A DNA stretch of 64,000 bases from Alteromonas macleodii. GTDB lineage: Bacteria > Pseudomonadota > Gammaproteobacteria > Enterobacterales > Alteromonadaceae. The notes below the pieces were generated by a model. It saw only the letters and a list, made by a program, of their open reading frames with translations, was not told where the DNA came from and searched no databases. Below, one piece after another: positions 26,638-34,612 of the stretch (position 1 is the stretch's first letter; every line of letters begins with the position of its first letter). The stretch is taken from the NCBI RefSeq assembly GCF_903772925.1, contig NZ_LR812090.1, forward strand, positions 1,322,333 through 1,386,332. Reading direction: 5' to 3'. The translations under genes were made by a program, and so were the position numbers.

Positions 26638-29385
26638 TCAGTAGTAGGGTATTTCTTGTTTGAAGTGGGAAATACTGTTTATTGTACGCTTCTCTTGGGT
26701 TGGAATAGCTTCGAATTTTCCTTTGGAAAACAGGACAAGTTCTCCACAGCGTTCACGCTTAGCGAGTTGCTGCGCAAAATCTTGAATTTCTTCAAAGCTT
26801 AGTTCTTTAACTCGCTCTGCCAGTTTAACGTTTCTATTAAACCCTAAGTCTTGCGTACCCAAACTCACCCATAGTCGCTGAGATTTCATAGAAAGCGTTA
26901 AGTCTCGTTCCTCTAACTGTTTTATCAAATTTTGCTGAATTGTTGGCCAGTAAAAGCGATAGAACTCAATTTCATTTAACTGCTGGAATAAGAACTCTGT
27001 CATAGCATCTAACAAATGTTTCGGGCTACATTGTGGGCTTTGAATATAGAACGCCATGCCTGGGTGCTGATTGTGCGGAACATAGCCGGTTCCTACGATA
27101 TAGCCTAATTGTTGTTCTGTTCTCAAAGCATTGAAAAAAGGGGCGGCCAGCATTTGTTCTAAAATCATGCAAAGCGCCGTGTCGGTAAAGCCAGGGGAGG
27201 GCGCTTGAAGATACAGCACTACCGCCGAGTCATCGTGGTTACAAAGCACTTCATGGTAAAGCGTTCCCCCCACAGGAAGTTTAGATACCGCCCGTGAAAG
27301 CGGGCCGCCACCAGCATTAATACACTGTTCTTGAAGCGCCTTTGAAAATACTCTTGCCTCTTCGCTAGACCAGTTTCCGTGCATAAATGCTTCAATGAAA
27401 TAATGCTCAAAAGCACGCTTTCTGCAGTTATGCATTTGCTCATAGGTGATGCTATCTATTACATCTAACAGCTCCACTGGAGCTTGGGTGTTGCGCTGGA
27501 TAAGCACGCTCAATCGCGAAAATAAGCGGTTAGTGGGCTTATTTAATAGCGAATTGTGAAGGCTCTGAATTTGCAGCGCTTTGTGATGTTCAAAGGCTTT
27601 CTCATCAGGTATGAAATCCAGTACCGCAGCAAGAAGCTGGTTGGCTAATAAGGTTTGTTGATTAGTGAAGCCTCGAGTGTGCAGCGTAAACCCAGCCTGA
27701 TGCCCGTATATACGATAATGCAGGCCCGCTATCTCGGCTCTGTAATATTTGGCCTGCAGGTAATCATTTAATGCGCCCAGCCAGATGCGTTTAGCAGCAA
27801 CCGCGAGTAAAGAGTCAGAAAATTTAGCGGCGTCAAAAGAGATATAAATATCGCCTTTAGGGCTATGGAACTGCTGGTCTTGGGCAAACCAAAAACGATA
27901 ACCACCATTGTCCACCAATTTATTAGGAATATTAAAGCCAGTCTCAGGCAATATAAGGCTGTACTCGCTTGCTAAATAAGGGTTGGGTGGAGGTAGCTGT
28001 AATTCACTAATTGTCTCTGGTGACCTAAGCTCCCGCAATAACTTAGGAGCAATGTTCTCTACACTGTATTCGGCTTCGTAGAACGCACAAACTTGTGTGG
28101 TTTTCACGTCTTTAGAAATAACTTTCAGGCGAATGTTATCTGGGGTGAAAAAGGATAAAGCATGTTCAATAACGCCTTTATCATAGCTGCCTATAGTAGA
28201 GCGCAGTTTACCTAATTCGTCTGGCCCAAAAATAAACTGGTGTTGTGCGTATTCGGTTACCAGGCTAAGTGGCTTAATATTTTCTTCGTACTCTAGGGCT
28301 AAGGTATTTAACTTCGATTTTTCGTGAAATCGCCAATCTTCATGGGATGCTTCTCGAATTATTGAGATGTAGCTAAATAGTGCTTCCAGTACTCGGTTTT
28401 TGTTTTCCAGTCCGTTTTGAGTAAGCTGGAAACTCACGTTGAAGTCTTTAAATCTGTCTCCCTCGATACCCGAACCAGCAATGAGGTTAAGCGCCCAGTC
28501 CTTTTCTTTAAGGTAGGCAAGCAAACTACCTTCGCCCTCATCGCCAATTAAATGGCTAATGTAATTCAGCGGTTTTGTTTCATAGTCATTTTGTAAAGCG
28601 GGTAGGGCGAATGTCACTATCATCCGCTTTGCTGACTGAAGCGGATGTATGTTTATTTGTATACCCAATTCATTTTCGGTGTAAAGGGCTGGCCAGTCAT
28701 CTGACGCTAACTGTCCTGACGGCATACTGGCAAAACATTGATGCACTAATGCTTCAAGTTGAGGTAAGGGCATGGTGCTGGCAATACACAGGCACATGTT
28801 TTTTGCGCAGTAATAAGTATGGTGAAGTGCTTTAAGTTGTTGTTTCAGCGCAGCGCACCCATGTTGGGAAAAGGTATCGCTGTTACCCACTGAAAACTTA
28901 GCGAAAGGGTGCTTTGGATTACAGGTTTCTTTGTGAATTTGGTAAAGACGACGAAGGTCATCTTTTTTCTTAAACTCAAATTCGGCATGAATATTTTTTA
29001 TTTCGTTGGTAAGCGCTTCTTCTTCGAATAAAGGCTGCCTAAGCATATCTGCAAAAGCAGGTAAAGTTTGCGCAATCGCGTCTCCACTACAATTAAAATG
29101 ATAGTTTGCGTATTCGGTTCCAGTCCAAGCGTTTATGGTGCCCCCATGCTGTTCAATAAAGCCATTTATCGCATTAGGTTTGGGTAAGTGCCGGCTCCCC
29201 ATGAAAAGCATGTGTTCTAGAAGGTGAGCTAACCCCTGACAATCGTGAGGGTCGTAAAAGTGTCCTGCTCGTACTGCCATAGAAACAAAGGACTCACTTG
29301 CCTCGGGCGTATGACACAGCATAACACGCAAGCCATTAGGCAAAGTTATGTGGTGCGCGTTTTCTAAGTTGATCGTGTTATTCAC
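26638..29385 (-). CDS. Insulinase-family (M16) zinc metalloprotease, pitrilysin-like
   Basis: A 915-residue protein starting at GTG 29385. The inverted zinc motif HLLEH (HxxEH) is at residues 54-58, and the third ligand Glu is expected about 75 residues later in NIHAEFEF. The layout, with an active N-terminal half and an inactive C-terminal half ending with RTEQQLGYIVGTGY, is that of pitrilysin/insulysin. No signal peptide is evident, whereas E. coli pitrilysin (962) is periplasmic, so this one is probably cytoplasmic. It degrades small peptides. It is a single gene with no clear partner. Confidence 0.88.
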   Translation of the reverse strand: MNNTINLENAHHITLPNGLRVMLCHTPEASESFVSMAVRAGHFYDPHDCQGLAHLLEHMLFMGSRHLPKPNAINGFIEQHGGTINAWTGTEYANYHFNCSGDAIAQTLPAFADMLRQPLFEEEALTNEIKNIHAEFEFKKKDDLRRLYQIHKETCNPKHPFAKFSVGNSDTFSQHGCAALKQQLKALHHTYYCAKNMCLCIASTMPLPQLEALVHQCFASMPSGQLASDDWPALYTENELGIQINIHPLQSAKRMIVTFALPALQNDYETKPLNYISHLIGDEGEGSLLAYLKEKDWALNLIAGSGIEGDRFKDFNVSFQLTQNGLENKNRVLEALFSYISIIREASHEDWRFHEKSKLNTLALEYEENIKPLSLVTEYAQHQFIFGPDELGKLRSTIGSYDKGVIEHALSFFTPDNIRLKVISKDVKTTQVCAFYEAEYSVENIAPKLLRELRSPETISELQLPPPNPYLASEYSLILPETGFNIPNKLVDNGGYRFWFAQDQQFHSPKGDIYISFDAAKFSDSLLAVAAKRIWLGALNDYLQAKYYRAEIAGLHYRIYGHQAGFTLHTRGFTNQQTLLANQLLAAVLDFIPDEKAFEHHKALQIQSLHNSLLNKPTNRLFSRLSVLIQRNTQAPVELLDVIDSITYEQMHNCRKRAFEHYFIEAFMHGNWSSEEARVFSKALQEQCINAGGGPLSRAVSKLPVGGTLYHEVLCNHDDSAVVLYLQAPSPGFTDTALCMILEQMLAAPFFNALRTEQQLGYIVGTGYVPHNQHPGMAFYIQSPQCSPKHLLDAMTEFLFQQLNEIEFYRFYWPTIQQNLIKQLEERDLTLSMKSQRLWVSLGTQDLGFNRNVKLAERVKELSFEEIQDFAQQLAKRERCGELVLFSKGKFEAIPTQEKRTINSISHFKQEIPYY

Positions 29386-29544
29386 ATTTTCTCATATATG
29401 GTCAAAGGCACCTTACTGCTGGAGCATCTATTAAGATAATCTTCACAAAACATTAAATAATAGTCGAAAATTCACATTATTCACGGTTTTGCGCTAGGCG
29501 TAGATTCAGCTCTCTGATATCGTTAGCATACTTTCATTAATACT

Positions 29545-30072
29545 ATGCGCAATGTTATGTCAGGTCAAAGTAGCAACGACGACATTTATCTTTTCATTAT
29601 GCGTCACGGTGAAGCAGAAGCACCTCGACTCGATGACAAAAGTAGACAGCTCACGTCAGTTGGCCGAGAACAAGCCAAGTCGGCTACGCTATGGTTAAAA
29701 GACCATTACTGTACCGAAGGTGTTGTTGATTTAGCGCTTGTAAGCCCCTATCGCAGAGCAAAACAAACTTTTGATATGGTGTCGTTAGATGTAGAAGCGG
29801 GCAAGGTTGAAAGTAATGAAGACATCGTTCCAGAAGGCTCGCCGCGATTGGTAAGTGATTATATCGACGGACTTCTCCACGCTGCCATCAATTCTAAAAA
29901 GCCTATCAAGAAGCTTCTTGTAGTTAGTCATATGCCCTTAGTTAGCTATTTGGTTGATGAGCTTTGCCAGTCCTACACCACTAGCTTGTTTTCTACAGCG
30001 TCAATTGCGGTAATTAAGTACTCTTTGAATGAGCACAAGGGCACCTTGGTTACGCACTATCAGGGTCTTTAA
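29545..30072 (+). CDS. sixA: Phosphohistidine phosphatase SixA-like
   Basis: A 175-residue member of the histidine phosphatase (branch 1) family. The catalytic RHG motif is in LFIMRHGEAEAP, and the second His is in LLVVSHMPLVSYLVDEL. The order and short length (E. coli SixA 161) match SixA, which removes phosphate from His-phosphorylated proteins such as NPr of the nitrogen phosphotransferase system. The start is uncertain: ATG 29545 and ATG 29557 are both in frame and neither has a clear ribosome site. Confidence 0.85.
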   Translation: MRNVMSGQSSNDDIYLFIMRHGEAEAPRLDDKSRQLTSVGREQAKSATLWLKDHYCTEGVVDLALVSPYRRAKQTFDMVSLDVEAGKVESNEDIVPEGSPRLVSDYIDGLLHAAINSKKPIKKLLVVSHMPLVSYLVDELCQSYTTSLFSTASIAVIKYSLNEHKGTLVTHYQGL

Positions 30073-30193
30073 CACAGTTCACTCATTCTCACGTGAATTA
30101 ATAAAAATTGAACAAATAATTGTTAAGTATATCTCTATCCGGTCGATAGTCTCTTTGAGAGTGTCAAAGTTTATTCTATTGAAGGGTTGGGAA

Positions 30194-30388
30194 ATGGACA
30201 GCAAATCTATTCCTGAGCTCCTTAAACGTTCATTGCAATCGCATATGGCGGAGGCTGATTTACGTGAAGATGAGGAGACGCGGGATATTATTGCCAGATT
30301 ATCTGAATTATCAGATAAGGTCGCTGCTGCGAAAGCGAGAGCGTTGGCAAATCGTGCACAGCGTCTCGCTGACGAAACAAAAGGCTAG
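30194..30388 (+). CDS. Small hypothetical protein (64 aa), helical
   Basis: The frame is open from 30029, but the plausible start is ATG 30194, with a GGGTTGGGA purine run just upstream; this gives 64 residues. The product is charged and Ala-rich, with heptad-like spacing (IIARLSELSDKVAAAKARALANRAQRLAD), so a single long helix or short coiled coil is likely. I do not recognise the family. It follows sixA by about 120 bases and may share its transcript. Confidence 0.5.
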   Translation: MDSKSIPELLKRSLQSHMAEADLREDEETRDIIARLSELSDKVAAAKARALANRAQRLADETKG

Positions 30389-30408
30389 CAGATAAAGTCA
30401 AAGGCATA

Positions 30409-30429
30409 ACCACTACATTGCTTAGTGGT
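30409..30429. terminator. Weak hairpin between convergent genes
   Basis: Arms ACCACTA and TAGTGGT (seven base pairs, loop CATTGCT) lie at the meeting point of the 64-residue gene (plus) and the CNNM transporter gene (minus). No strong T tract on either side, so it is only a possible terminator. Confidence 0.35.
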
Positions 30430-31717
30430 CATTATTTGATTCGTTAGGTGCGACATAATATTCCGGCATAATCCTGACGGTTTTTATCATGCTTTCTGAA
30501 ATATCTACTATTTCAAGTGGATAACCCGCCAAACGTACACTAACCTTGTTTTCCGGAATATCTTCAAGGTATTCAAGCAATAGGCCGTTAAGGGTTTTAG
30601 GTCCTTCAGTTGGTAATTTCCAGTCCATTTCTCGGTTCAATTCACGCACGTTAGCACTACCGTCAACCAGTACCGAACCATCTTGCTGCACATGGGCTTC
30701 TTTACTGTGATCGGGAACCATACTGGTGGTAAAGTCACCAATAATTTCTTCTAAAATATCTTCTAGGGTCACTAGGCCCATGATATCGCCATATTCGTCT
30801 ACCACTAGGGCGATGCGCTCTTTTTCTGCTTGAAACTTATACATTAGCGTATGCAGTGGCGTAGATTCGGGAGTGTAGTAAATTTCCCGTACCGCGCGAA
30901 GCAGGCTTGATTTTGTGAACTGATCTTTTGATAAAAGCCGCAGAGCATCTCGTACGTGTACAAAACCTACCGCATCATCGACACTATCACGGTATAACAA
31001 CACTCGGGTGTGCTGAGCATGGGTTAAGGCTTTCTGAATTTTCTTCCAGTCGTCATTGATGTCTATGGCAAAAATTTCAGCGCGGGGCACCATGATATCT
31101 TCGGCTGTGACGCTTTCTAAATCCAGAATGCTAACCAACATGTCTTGGTGACGTTTAGGGATCATAGCGCCAGCTTCAAACACTACGGTTCTTAACTCTT
31201 CTCTACTTAATGAATCGTCATTGCCATTTGCTGGGCTAATTTTGAGCAGCGCGAGAATACCATTGGTAATACCGTTGATAGCTGCGACAAAAGGGTAAAG
31301 CAAAGTGAGTAATGGAAGCAGAATAATAGAACTAGGGAAGGCTATCTTTTCAGGATAAAGTGCCGCCAAGGTTTTAGGTGTAACCTCCGCAAAAATCAGA
31401 AGAACTAGCGTTAGGCCAAAGGTTGCTGCGAACAGCCCCCAATAATCACCAAATAGGCGAATACAGAGTATGGTGGCAAGCGAAGAAGCCGCTATGTTAA
31501 CAAGGTTGTTACCGATAAGGATGAGGCCGATTAGGCGGTCTGGTCGTTCAAGAAGCTTTGCAACACGCATAGCCGAGCGGTTGCCTTCTCCTTGCAAGTG
31601 CTTGAGTCGATAGCGGTTTATCGACATCATGCCTGTTTCTGAACTAGAGAAATACGCAGATAGTAATATGAGTACGCCGAGCGCGATAAACAGCGTACTC
31701 GTTGATATGTCGTCCAA
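30422..31717 (-). CDS. CNNM/CorC-type (HlyC/CorC family) membrane transporter
   Basis: A 431-residue protein starting at TTG 31717 behind AGGA. The CNNM (DUF21) membrane domain with about four hydrophobic segments covers 1-180 and contains AYFSSSETGMMSINRYRLKHL. A CBS pair spans about 195-325, with DIMVPRAEIFAID and VVDEYGDIMGLVTLEDILEEIIGD. A CorC_HlyC domain follows at about 345-425. The family includes YfjD/CorB-like proteins linked to magnesium or cobalt efflux. It stands between sixA and ypjD, the latter also on the minus strand 163 bases upstream, a pairing common next to ffh. Confidence 0.9.
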   Translation of the reverse strand: MDDISTSTLFIALGVLILLSAYFSSSETGMMSINRYRLKHLQGEGNRSAMRVAKLLERPDRLIGLILIGNNLVNIAASSLATILCIRLFGDYWGLFAATFGLTLVLLIFAEVTPKTLAALYPEKIAFPSSIILLPLLTLLYPFVAAINGITNGILALLKISPANGNDDSLSREELRTVVFEAGAMIPKRHQDMLVSILDLESVTAEDIMVPRAEIFAIDINDDWKKIQKALTHAQHTRVLLYRDSVDDAVGFVHVRDALRLLSKDQFTKSSLLRAVREIYYTPESTPLHTLMYKFQAEKERIALVVDEYGDIMGLVTLEDILEEIIGDFTTSMVPDHSKEAHVQQDGSVLVDGSANVRELNREMDWKLPTEGPKTLNGLLLEYLEDIPENKVSVRLAGYPLEIVDISESMIKTVRIMPEYYVAPNESNNDH

Positions 31718-31831
31718 TTAAGGGTTTCCTGTACAAACTAAGGCTTCAAATGTATTGATTTGAGGGATGAGTTTCAAGGGGAAATTGTTGATATCACCCT
31801 AAATACTTAGAAAGTTTAGCGTAAAGTAGGA

Positions 31832-31865
31832 GCCGCCTAGCAATGTGCTTGATAGACTCGGCGGC
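31832..31865 (-). terminator. Possible terminator downstream of ypjD
   Basis: Arms GCCGCC and GGCGGC, extended past one mismatch by AG/CT, form a stem just after the ypjD stop (31881). On the minus strand the following sequence (TCCTACTTTACG) is only weakly T-rich, so the call is tentative. Confidence 0.35.
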
Positions 31866-31880
31866 TATAAATACGTTTAT

Positions 31881-32672
31881 TTAAAGAAGGAACTCGCGCA
31901 CTAATTTGCTACCAAAATAGGCAAGAGATAACAGTGTAACACCCAACACTGTCATCACAATAACCTGTCGTCCTCGCCAACCTCGAAGTTTCTGGCCTAT
32001 TAAAAGAATTAGAAAAACCACAAGCGCTGCAGCGGAAAGCACTGTTTTATGTGCATAGGTTTTGTTAAACATGTCTTCTAAGAAAACAAACCCACTGATA
32101 AGCGATACCGTTAATAGGCAGGTGCCTGCAAGTAACAGTTTGAACAAGATGTTTTCCACCAACATTAGAGGAGGTAGAGATGAATGAAGTAGCGCTGCAC
32201 CTTTCTGTTTAAGTCTATAGGTGATGTAAGACATTTGGAGTGCATACAAAAATGCAATGACCAAGGTACAGTATGCAAACAAGGATAGGCTAATATGAAT
32301 AACCAAGCCAGGCTGCAGCTCAATGTGCATGATATACGATACGGGAATAAACTGTGATGCAAGCACTGTGAGGCTAGCAAAGCCGAATACAACAGGAAGT
32401 AAAATTAGATTCGGAATAGCCCGGGCAAAAATGAGCATGGAGATGGTGATTATCCACGACACTAGAGAAAGTACGTTGGTTACACTCATATCCTGGCCTG
32501 GCGCAACCATAATGGCGCTGGTAAGAAACGCGATATGTGCGATTGCCCCTACACTAGCGATAGATAGGCCTAAACGTTTGTTTGGGCCGTCTTGATGTAC
32601 GAATTTGCCAATAAGCACTGCCGCAGCCAACGCGTAGAGTAAAGCAGCAGAAATGGCGAAAAGGGTGTTCAT
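31881..32672 (-). CDS. ypjD: Inner-membrane protein of the CcsA/CcmC-like cytochrome c assembly family (YpjD-like)
   Basis: A 263-residue protein with about eight hydrophobic segments, of the length and layout of YpjD, which is usually encoded next to ffh as it is here (divergently). The C-terminal half, with VIHISLSLFAYCTLVIAFLYALQMSYITYRLKQK, matches the cytochrome c assembly (CcsA/CcmF-like) domain. I do not see a full WWD heme-handling motif. ATG 32672 has AGGA at a good distance. Role unknown beyond the family. Confidence 0.82.
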   Translation of the reverse strand: MNTLFAISAALLYALAAAVLIGKFVHQDGPNKRLGLSIASVGAIAHIAFLTSAIMVAPGQDMSVTNVLSLVSWIITISMLIFARAIPNLILLPVVFGFASLTVLASQFIPVSYIMHIELQPGLVIHISLSLFAYCTLVIAFLYALQMSYITYRLKQKGAALLHSSLPPLMLVENILFKLLLAGTCLLTVSLISGFVFLEDMFNKTYAHKTVLSAAALVVFLILLIGQKLRGWRGRQVIVMTVLGVTLLSLAYFGSKLVREFLL

Positions 32673-32981
32673 GATGCATCCTGTAATAGGTAGGTGATGT
32701 CTTCACCGACTGAGTCGGTATTGATACTGCAACTTGCAAGTAAATTCAACCATCTCCTTGATTTTGTTTGTTTCACACCCACTTTTAGTGTGGGTATAGG
32801 GAGCTCGCATATCTGTGGTCTATTTACCTTTGCAGCGTATCCGAGTGCGAGAACGACAACAAAAAAACAATAGATACCTGCGCAAAAGTTTAAAAATTTA
32901 ACCGCAATTGTGGGTACGTTACGCTTCGCTTTTACGTTACAATGCGGGCATTACGTCTGAAATAAAAAGAAGTTTCATACT
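32673..32981. promoter_or_regulatory. Divergent promoter region ypjD / ffh (309 bases)
   Basis: No gene is supported. A perfect 15-base palindrome, ACCGACTGAGTCGGT, is at 32705-32719, 33 bases before the ypjD start. A second hairpin ACCCAC/GTGGGT lies around 32778-32796. Near ffh, TACAAT at about 32937-32942 is a fair -10 element, some 40 bases before the ATG. Confidence 0.5.
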
Positions 32982-34424
32982 ATGTTTGAGAATTTATCAG
33001 AACGCTTAGGCCAGACATTACGAAATGTCAGCGGTAAAGGGCGTCTTACTGAAGACAATATTAAAGAAACGCTACGCGAAGTGCGAATGGCACTTCTTGA
33101 AGCCGACGTAGCGCTTCCAGTGGTAAAGTCGTTTGTTGCACAGGTAAAAGAGCGTGCTGTTGGCACAGAAGTGACTAAGAGTCTTAAACCTGGCCAAGTA
33201 TTCATTAAAATCGTTCAGTCTGAGCTAGAGTCTGTAATGGGGGAGGCGAATGAAAAGCTGAACCTAGCAACTCAGCCTCCAGCTGTTGTGCTAATGGCTG
33301 GTCTACAAGGTGCGGGTAAAACCACCTCTGTAGGTAAACTTGCCAAATACTTAACAGAGCGCGAGAAAAAGAAAGTAATGGTAGTGAGTGCCGACGTATA
33401 CCGTCCAGCCGCTATCAAGCAGCTTGAAACCCTTGCTGGTGAAGTAAATGTTGCTTTCCATCCGTCTACGATTTTACAAAAGCCCATTGATATCGTTAAT
33501 GATGCCATTGTCGAAGCTAAGAAGAACTTCTTTGATGTTCTATTAGTGGATACCGCAGGTCGTTTGCACGTCGACAACGACATGATGGATGAAATTAAAG
33601 AGCTTCACGCTGCTGTTAAACCTATCGAAACCCTGTTTGTGGTTGATGCCATGACGGGGCAAGATGCAGCGAATACGGCAAAAGCCTTTAACGATGCGCT
33701 TCCGCTAACTGGTGTAATCCTTACTAAAGCGGATGGTGACGCTCGAGGCGGTGCTGCGCTGTCGGTTCGTCACATTACCGGTAAGCCAATCAAGTTTATC
33801 GGTATGGGCGAAAAGGTTGATGCACTAGAGCCTTTCCACCCTGAGCGTGTTGCGTCTCGTATCTTGGGCATGGGTGACGTACTTAGCCTTATCGAAGAGG
33901 TTGAGCGCAAAGTTGATAAGTCAAAAGCCGAAAAGCTGGCCAAAAAGGTACAGAAAGGTAAAGGCTTCGATCTGCAAGACTTTAAAGATCAGCTTGAGCA
34001 AATGAAAAACATGGGCGGCATGATGGGTATGCTTGATAAGCTGCCTGGCATGGGCGGTATGTCTGATAAAATTAAAGATCAGGCGAACGACAAGCAGTTC
34101 AATCAAATGGAAGCCATCATCAATTCAATGACGCCGGCAGAACGTGCACGTCCTGATATGATCAAAGGTTCACGCAAACGTCGTATTGCAGCAGGCTCTG
34201 GAACCCAAATTCAAGACGTAAACCGTTTGCTTAAACAGTTTACGCAGATGCAGAAAATGATGAAGAAGATGTCTGGTGGTGGAATGAAGAAAATGATGCG
34301 CCAGATGAAAGGTATGATGCCACCGGGTGGTGGCGGCTTTGGAGGCCCTGGCGGTCCGGGCGGCCCAGGTGGATTCGGCGGCCCTGGCGGATTTGGTGGA
34401 GGCGGTGGCTTCCCACCACGTTAA
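32982..34424 (+). CDS. ffh: Signal recognition particle protein Ffh
   Basis: A 480-residue SRP GTPase. The N domain (1-85) leads to the G domain, with G1 GLQGAGKTTS, DVYRPAAIKQL, DTAGRLH, TKADGDARGGAALS. The M domain (about 300-450) has the Met-rich segments and the RNA-binding SGTQIQDVNRLLKQF. It binds 4.5S RNA and the signal sequences of membrane proteins at the ribosome and docks on FtsY. The tail (about 450-480) is a Gly/Pro/Phe repeat, longer than the short PGF-type end of E. coli Ffh (453). Confidence 0.98.
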   Translation: MFENLSERLGQTLRNVSGKGRLTEDNIKETLREVRMALLEADVALPVVKSFVAQVKERAVGTEVTKSLKPGQVFIKIVQSELESVMGEANEKLNLATQPPAVVLMAGLQGAGKTTSVGKLAKYLTEREKKKVMVVSADVYRPAAIKQLETLAGEVNVAFHPSTILQKPIDIVNDAIVEAKKNFFDVLLVDTAGRLHVDNDMMDEIKELHAAVKPIETLFVVDAMTGQDAANTAKAFNDALPLTGVILTKADGDARGGAALSVRHITGKPIKFIGMGEKVDALEPFHPERVASRILGMGDVLSLIEEVERKVDKSKAEKLAKKVQKGKGFDLQDFKDQLEQMKNMGGMMGMLDKLPGMGGMSDKIKDQANDKQFNQMEAIINSMTPAERARPDMIKGSRKRRIAAGSGTQIQDVNRLLKQFTQMQKMMKKMSGGGMKKMMRQMKGMMPPGGGGFGGPGGPGGPGGFGGPGGFGGGGGFPPR

Positions 34425-34452
34425 AAGACTGTCGCATTACTTAACAATGCTT

Positions 34453-34489
34453 AAAAACCTCAATTGCAGCAATGCATTGAGGTTTTTTT
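34453..34489 (+). terminator. Rho-independent terminator of ffh
   Basis: Arms AACCTCAA and TTGAGGTT, with inner TGC/GCA pairing, are followed by seven T. It lies about 30 bases after the ffh stop. Confidence 0.88.
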
Positions 34490-34612
34490 GTTTTTATTGC
34501 ATCCAATATCAAATGTGGCTCGTTTGGCTTGTTGAACAGGACGTGAGCAGTACTTATCGCATTATGCGTTTAAGAAACGTCTCTTCGCGAATCAACAAGT
34601 ACGGAGATGAAG

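Noticed and set aside
34330..34424. GGC/GGA-rich tandem repeats
   Set aside because: They are the coding repeat of the Ffh tail, not a separate repeat element.
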